Source of the DNA: Enoplolaimus lenunculus
Lineage: Eukaryota > Nematoda > Enoplea > Enoplida > Thoracostomopsidae
Assembly: GCA_030248215.1 (NCBI GenBank)
Contig: JASANG010003638.1
Span: 1-64,000 of the forward strand
Direction of reading: 5' to 3'
DNA length: 64,000 nt
Made by a program: the position numbers and the translations under genes. A model generated the notes under the pieces. It was not told where the DNA came from. It did no database searches and saw only the letters and a list, made by a program, of their open reading frames with translations. Below are positions 58,736 through 64,000 of the stretch, one piece after another (the stretch's first letter is position 1; each line of letters opens with the position of its first letter).

Positions 58736-58932
58736 ATGTGTGTAGCACCTTTCACCTGTTGGTACTGATACTATTCGACCAAGTGTGTGGTTAAGCTTAA
58801 AATTCAGCGTATTTTTCGCATTTGATTTAAGTTCTATTTGTGAAGCTATTCTGAAGTCTGAGATTCCACGAGTTGATCAGTTTGAAACTCGATCGTTAGC
58901 TGATAATCGGTGCTATACACATTTGAGAATAC
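58736..58932. mobile_element. MITE family D copy
   Basis: Inverted ends atattctcaaatgtgtgtag and ctatacacatttgagaat. Confidence 0.75.
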
Positions 58933-59466
58933 TGTCATCGACACGAATTTTATGTTAATTATTTCATTCAGAGTTCATGTATTTCATGTTTCATGGATGC
59001 TCACATCCTTGCGCCACCCGTCGTGTCACAAACATCTGAGTTCGAGACCCTGAATAAACTTCATAACAGAGACGTAAATTGGAATGCCGTATTGTGTTTG
59101 TTTCGAAATTCGTTTTTGACAAAACATTTTTTGACGCTAAAATTAGCTTTTCAGAGTATAATTTACTCAAAATATTACCACAAAAGTCCGAGTTCCGTGG
59201 TTTTATCCGGCTGTTATGACAATGGATCCGATCCTTTTGGTTCTGAGTCGTTTAAACAATATCATTGACCAGTTCTGACATTGAATCGAACAGTGAGCAA
59301 CTTAACGCACGTGGCAACGTTTAGCAATTACTTCGGCGTTTGCGCAGTTCAAAATATCCACAAGACGTGAGGAACTCTTGGGATTGAGCGTCAAATTCCT
59401 ATAGCTGAGTGGTAATGGTAAACACCTTCCACTTAAGTGAATATTCATGTGAGAAAAGGTTAATAA

Positions 59467-60340
59467 TAGGCTTTACGGGACTACACAAACTGAGTCAAAT
59501 TTCGACTCCATCCGAGTCAAACGTGCGATTTAGCGAGTCAAATTTGATTCTATTGGAGTCGAATTTGGCTCAGTTTGTGTAGTCCCGTAGAGCCTATTTC
59601 GGAGAGAGTCAATTTGACTCACCATTTTTTGCAGTGTATTGTTCTATCCCGATGTACGCGTATCGCTCTGATTTAGTAAACGCGGCAGTATTCAGATTTA
59701 ATGCCAAACCCGAATAACAAATATAGCACCGATTATAAAATACGACACAATTTAGGACACACGAACTGTGTAATAATTGGTAGCCTTTTTCGACCCGTGT
59801 AGTGCGCCGATACCTAGATTCTACTTAGTCTACTCTCTAAAAACTTAAACTTAAATTATAGGTTAATACTAACTTGAATATTAGTTTAAGTAAAAGTCAA
59901 ATGGCTGGACGAACTAACTAAACTTGAATTTTAAGTTTTACTTCAACTAACATATTTTTAAGTTTAACACAAGTTTAAGCATACTTATTTTTAGTCTCAG
60001 CAACAAATCCAGCCCAGAAATTATGTGTATCTAAGAGTTAATTACGCTTAGCTTGAACTAAAAATATGTCAGATTTTAAATGAGTTTAAGCGTAAACCTA
60101 ACAAAACTATACAATGGCCATGCAAGTCCCAAGTGAGTTGCATATTGCGTACACAGCCGCCATAGCATACATTTATTTTCCTGACGCCTTCTAGCAAAGC
60201 CTAAGCCTAACTTAAGTTCTAAGACAGACTAGGTTGAGCCAGGGACTCCTTTGAAGCGTGGTTTTAAAGTTTGGTTTTAGTTTGTACTTTAGTTTTTAGT
60301 TTGAAATATGGTTTGCGAGAGGCACAGTCACCTACACTTT
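59467..60340. mobile_element. MITE family C plus repeat E
   Basis: 59467-59638 is a family C palindrome (gactacacaaactgagtc, cattttttgcagtg). 59640-60340 matches repeat E of 9590-10755 (cgctctgatttagtaaa, gccatagcata, aagcctaacttaagttct, cacctacac). Confidence 0.6.
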
Positions 60341-61751
60341 ACCACGCGTTGGCTCCAAAGTTACAGGACCTTTCACCAGTTTGTGATTGGTGCTACACAT
60401 ATTTGAGAATGTTGGCTCAGAGTTTAAGCTTCATTTCAATTGATTTCGCCTTTTTTAACTTAAGGTTTTAGCATTTGTGATCATTGCCTTCGCTTGCAAA
60501 ATTGCAATTATCACGTTTATGTGAAAAATTTGTGTTGCACTTTGTCTTGCACCCGACCGGAACAAACTGCAGTGCAGTGTAGCGCAATCATTACAATACC
60601 ATGTAAATGTCTCAAGCTTGAAGTTTGCAATTGTTTTAGTAGTCTAGCGATAGGCATCGGATATTTTTTCAAATCCGGATATCCGGCAATTCTTGCCGAA
60701 AATTTAACCTGATATCAGCAAATAAATTTTTTATTTCGGATATCCGAAACTCGATTTTGCGTTTTTTGACTTTCCGAACCTCAATTTTTGTTTCTCAAGC
60801 ACTCGTTTTAATTTGTTGGTCGAAGGGAAGTACCCTGACCCACAAGCTGATTGCTATGAGCCTAAAACATACAATTCTAAAAATATTTATTTATTATGCA
60901 ATTGCTTCAATAGTGCTGGGTATTCGGTTTAGTAGATTGCTACTAACTCATAAATACTTGCGTTAGCCATCTGAAATGGAGTTGATTTGGTTTGTCTCCG
61001 ATTTTATCGAATATCACACTTCCCTTGAACTATATATACAGAGTCGTTTTATGTCCCAAAGAAAAAGAATCTCATTACAATATATTTACGCTAAATCGTT
61101 CAAACATCAGCCTATGTTACTTTCAGTGGTGCCGCCCTTTCACCGGCGAATCCAGAAATATCTGGCGAAGGTGTCAGGCTCATAAATGTTTGAAACGCAA
61201 TTTTTACCAAGAAATTTTCTGAGGGGAATAAATTGTAATGTAGGGTCATATCATTTTGTTTACAGAAAAACTTTCTGAGGCAGGAAATTGTAAAGTTGGC
61301 GGACCTTATAATGTACCACTAAAAAATTATGAGAAAAATTGTAAGGTAGTGACACTTATCATTTTATTACAAAAAAAATTTCTGGCGGAGGGGGGGCAGC
61401 ACGCCCGCCCGACACCGTCTGGATCCGCTAGTACCCGCTATTGCACTATACCGAAATTGACTAAGCTTAAATTTTAGAATAATTTTTTGCTTGGGCGTAG
61501 GCTAAGCCTTGTTTGACTTGATTTTGTTACGCTGAGGAGGCAATAACTTAAGATTATATTTTTTGGGCCCGCTCTGGTCTAAATATAGCGGAACATAATC
61601 CCGATTTTGCATCTAATAACCTCTCGTGATAATTTCAATTAAATTTCAATTTATTAAGACTTGAATATATACTTTCACTTTTTGTCATAGCGGAACCAAA
61701 AATGTATTTTCAACAGTTCACAAATGTATATTTTATTCATCTTTATAGCAA
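60341..61751. other. No supported gene
   Basis: Partial family D copy at about 60350-60405. atccggatatccgg palindromes at 60670-60750 pair with 62460-62560 and may be the two ends of one larger repeat (gataggca/tgcctatc). Confidence 0.45.
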
Positions 61752-61953
61752 TTAATTTTTATAATCAATTTCACGACACAAATGTACGCGAAAACTTGTT
61801 CTTGCGGCTTTCTTGAACCTTCCACATTTTGACAGGGCACTGAACAGAATGGGGTTGTCGTTCGTTAACCCCGCACTAAGCTGCTCATTATTCAGACAGC
61901 TGGAATCGCTGATAAAGTATTTCGGACCGTTTTGGTGTATGAGAAGAAAGTCG
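61752..61953 (-). CDS. Terminal exon, possibly the FIP200/RB1CC1 claw domain
   Basis: A 67-codon reading frame on the minus strand ends in TAA at 61752-61754 and is followed by AATAAA about 15 bp downstream. It reads DFLLIHQNGPKYFISDSS, then CLNNEQLSAGLTNDNPILF, then SALSKCGRFKKAARTSFRV. The order (hydrophobic strand, YF plus Ser-rich turn, a second strand starting at NPILF, then KKA and FRV) resembles the Atg11/FIP200 claw at the C-terminus of RB1CC1, which binds autophagy receptors. This rests on remembered family features, not a search. The likely acceptor is the ag before 61953; a TGA shortly upstream prevents the frame from extending. The + strand is also open here but less protein-like. 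The rest of the gene would lie beyond 62 kb or outside the window. Confidence 0.5.
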
Positions 61954-62952
61954 CTAATTGCGGGGGTTTGAGTTCAAAAGTTATGAGCTCATTGGTTCTG
62001 TGTTATGGGAAGTGCCTTTAGATATTGCCAGATTTGCAAGCTAGCCATTTACTACTTAGCATCATACTCAGTTTAGGCTTGGCGTCTTATGAAATCAAGA
62101 ACGATCAGAATTTAAAATGACGTCCAGTATGTAATCTCACGACGCACTTGGTATATGTATATAAGCAGATTTTGTTTCCTGCAGAAATAGTCAATGTAGT
62201 ACTTGACGGTGCGTATTCAATGCAAATTTTGCTAATTTTGAAATCATTTACAAATACGAAGTCATTATTCCGATAATTATAAAGCTAAATTGAAGTTTTA
62301 TAATTTTCTCGCATGTTTTAAGAAATCAAAATTTTAAATCATCATGGAATTATGCAGGATTGTGGTTCAATATTTTAACCACGTTTGAATACTGAATTTC
62401 TTTTCATCAGCTCCAGCTACTTTAATGATGAATCAATGCAAAAGATTAAATTTTATTACACAATAGCATTTCGGATACCCGGATATCCGCAAACATCCGG
62501 ATACACGCTTCTTTTCGGATACATATCCAGATATTTTTCATATCCGGATATCCGGATGTTTGCTGCCTATCTATTTAGTCGACATGAGCTGTACCTTATA
62601 ACATACTTAATTATTGTCAATTGAACATATGAATTTTGGTTTGAAGTATGTCTGAAGATTAATGGACGTTTTGAGGCCGGCATGAAATTTTTAATATTAA
62701 TCAAATTTACAAGTTCATACACACACAGCATAACCGCAACAATCCCAGGACACTCACAGTTTGATTTGTATTGTGAATGGTGCATATTTATTTTTTATTA
62801 GGCTTAGGCTTAGGAATATGCTTAATTTACTAGCCCAAAAGTATACCGATGGAATAGTTTCGCTGTGTTGCGGATTTGGCAATAGAACAGCCACCAGTAG
62901 CTATAGCACAGCATATTCAGCTGATTTAAAAGACACTTTGTTTATAAAACAG
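61954..62952. other. No recognised gene
   Basis: May contain the intron or earlier exons of the 61752-61953 gene, but I found none that fits. Carries the ggatatccgg-rich repeat end at 62460-62560. Confidence 0.4.
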
Positions 62953-63100
62953 TTGGCCAATGTTACTTTAAGGGGCGGAACAGTAGATTAAGCGTATTCC
63001 TAAGCCTAAGCTTAAGCAAAACAATATAATCTAGAATCTAAACCTACTCTTTTATGGACCCACCAGAAACCTGGACGCTCCTTAAAGTTACATGGGCCAA
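62953..63100. mobile_element. MITE family A copy
   Basis: Starts ttggccaatgttactttaag and ends cttaaagttacatgggccaa; one of the best preserved copies. Confidence 0.88.
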
Positions 63101-63605
63101 ACATTTGCTTATGTCAGTGCAGTCTTAACATCTTTATTCCACTTGCGAACGTGTTTTTCGTCAAAAAATTACAAATAAGAATTTAAACACCTGCAGACTG
63201 CCGTAATTTTTCGACAAAATACCACAATCGGAAACTAGATCCGTTTGCAATCAAACAACACAATGCAAGCATGGCATCAAAGTTTGAAAATTTTAGTGAA
63301 TATTTCCTAAAATCATATTTGCAAAAAGCGACTTAAACTAGAAAAATTTTAACTTTACCGCATAAATTTATTTGTTTTGTTCCATTTTTTTTCTCAATTT
63401 CACACCAAATTAGCTATGTAATTTTCGAATATATCGATAGAAAATTTACTGTTTACACAGCTCTGTATCTTGTCTCACACTTCGCAAAAAAAGGTGGTAT
63501 TCGAAATGATGCATGTGTGGTATAAATATCCACGTTTCGTATCTGTTACGTCCGGAATTGACTCGAAGAAATTAAAAATTTTGCGTTCGTGTGTTTTTTT
63601 GACAG

Positions 63606-63735
63606 CTGCGTATAAATTTTCATACAAAGTTCGCCATTTTTAATGTTTTCAACGCGACAGCAAAAAAACCTGTCGCTGATGTTTTAAGGCTGATGAAATT
63701 GTTCGAGCGAAAGATTCAGAAAACAAATATTTTTT
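63606..63735 (+). CDS. Candidate internal exon, unknown gene
   Basis: A pyrimidine-rich acceptor (gtttttttgacag) precedes 43 open codons and a gtaagt donor at 63736. The reading contains KFAIFNVFNATAKKP followed by VADVLRLMKLFERKIQ, which is helix-like and has no internal stops. The minus strand is also partly open here. I do not recognise a family. A TATA-like TATAAATA at about 63520 suggests that this stretch might instead be a promoter with 5' leader. Confidence 0.27.
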
Positions 63736-64000
63736 GTAAGTCTGCATTGGCTGGAAAAACACGGAATTTTTTGCGTCAAAAAATGGTTTGATTGGAAAAA
63801 TAATTATTATCCAATCAGATTCCTGGCGAAAACAGTTCCGGACGATTCAACGCCATCGTTGCCAAATTAAGTGTTGTCTTCTTGAAAAGTAATGCTATTC
63901 TTATTTCATAGTAAAAATAACGGAAACGGAAAAAACCGATATTGAAATATAAAGTTTCAAAGATGTTTTATTTTTTTGCAAACACAATTGACACATGCAA

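Overview
This is a eukaryotic, AT-rich window with short to medium introns and very many short DNA-transposon relics. The proteins are recognisably animal (NOSTRIN, TAF5, eIF3f) but diverged, which fits a fast-evolving invertebrate. A tunicate is a possible guess that the sequence does not prove. Three genes can be assembled exon by exon with consistent reading phases. NOSTRIN (F-BAR, HR1-like and SH3 domains) is on the + strand at 6.9-18.5 kb. TAF5 (TFIID/SAGA WD40 subunit) is on the - strand at 33.6-20.1 kb and converges on NOSTRIN. EIF3F is on the - strand at 38.7-35.6 kb, in tandem behind TAF5. Just upstream of EIF3F lies the last exon of an unidentified - strand gene (39.24-39.10 kb). Near the right end is the terminal exon of another - strand gene (61.95-61.75 kb), which resembles the FIP200/RB1CC1 claw domain. 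Two further single exons (51.38 kb and 63.61 kb, both +) are only candidates.

The most unusual point is inside TAF5. A long open LINE (endonuclease, reverse transcriptase, PHD-like finger and a 2A-like NPGP motif; 23.04-26.57 kb, opposite strand) lies where the exons for about 110 residues of the WD40 domain should be, and those exons are not found anywhere in the gap. The exon phases on the two sides do not join, so either the locus is damaged or the assembly is wrong there. The same gene also appears to use a GC-AG intron.

Layout: 1-6.9 kb holds nested transposon relics, including a hAT-like MITE with 8-bp target duplication, an inverted pair of TA-flanked MITEs around a very uniform 29-bp x 41 tandem array, and a 1.6-kb element with long terminal inverted repeats. 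6.9-18.5 kb is NOSTRIN with MITEs in its introns. 18.5-20.1 kb is intergenic with nested MITEs. 20.1-33.6 kb is TAF5 plus the LINE. 33.6-35.6 kb has a duplicated tRNA-derived repeat and a TIR element. 35.6-38.7 kb is EIF3F. 39-64 kb is gene-poor, with a 1.1-kb foldback, several MITE families, a 56-bp x 16 tandem array and the candidate exons.

Functionally the genes are unrelated housekeeping or cell-biology genes (membrane curvature and trafficking, transcription initiation, translation initiation). There is no sign of an operon or shared pathway. I see no rRNA, no CRISPR array, no intact tRNA and no retrovirus- or Polinton-like element.
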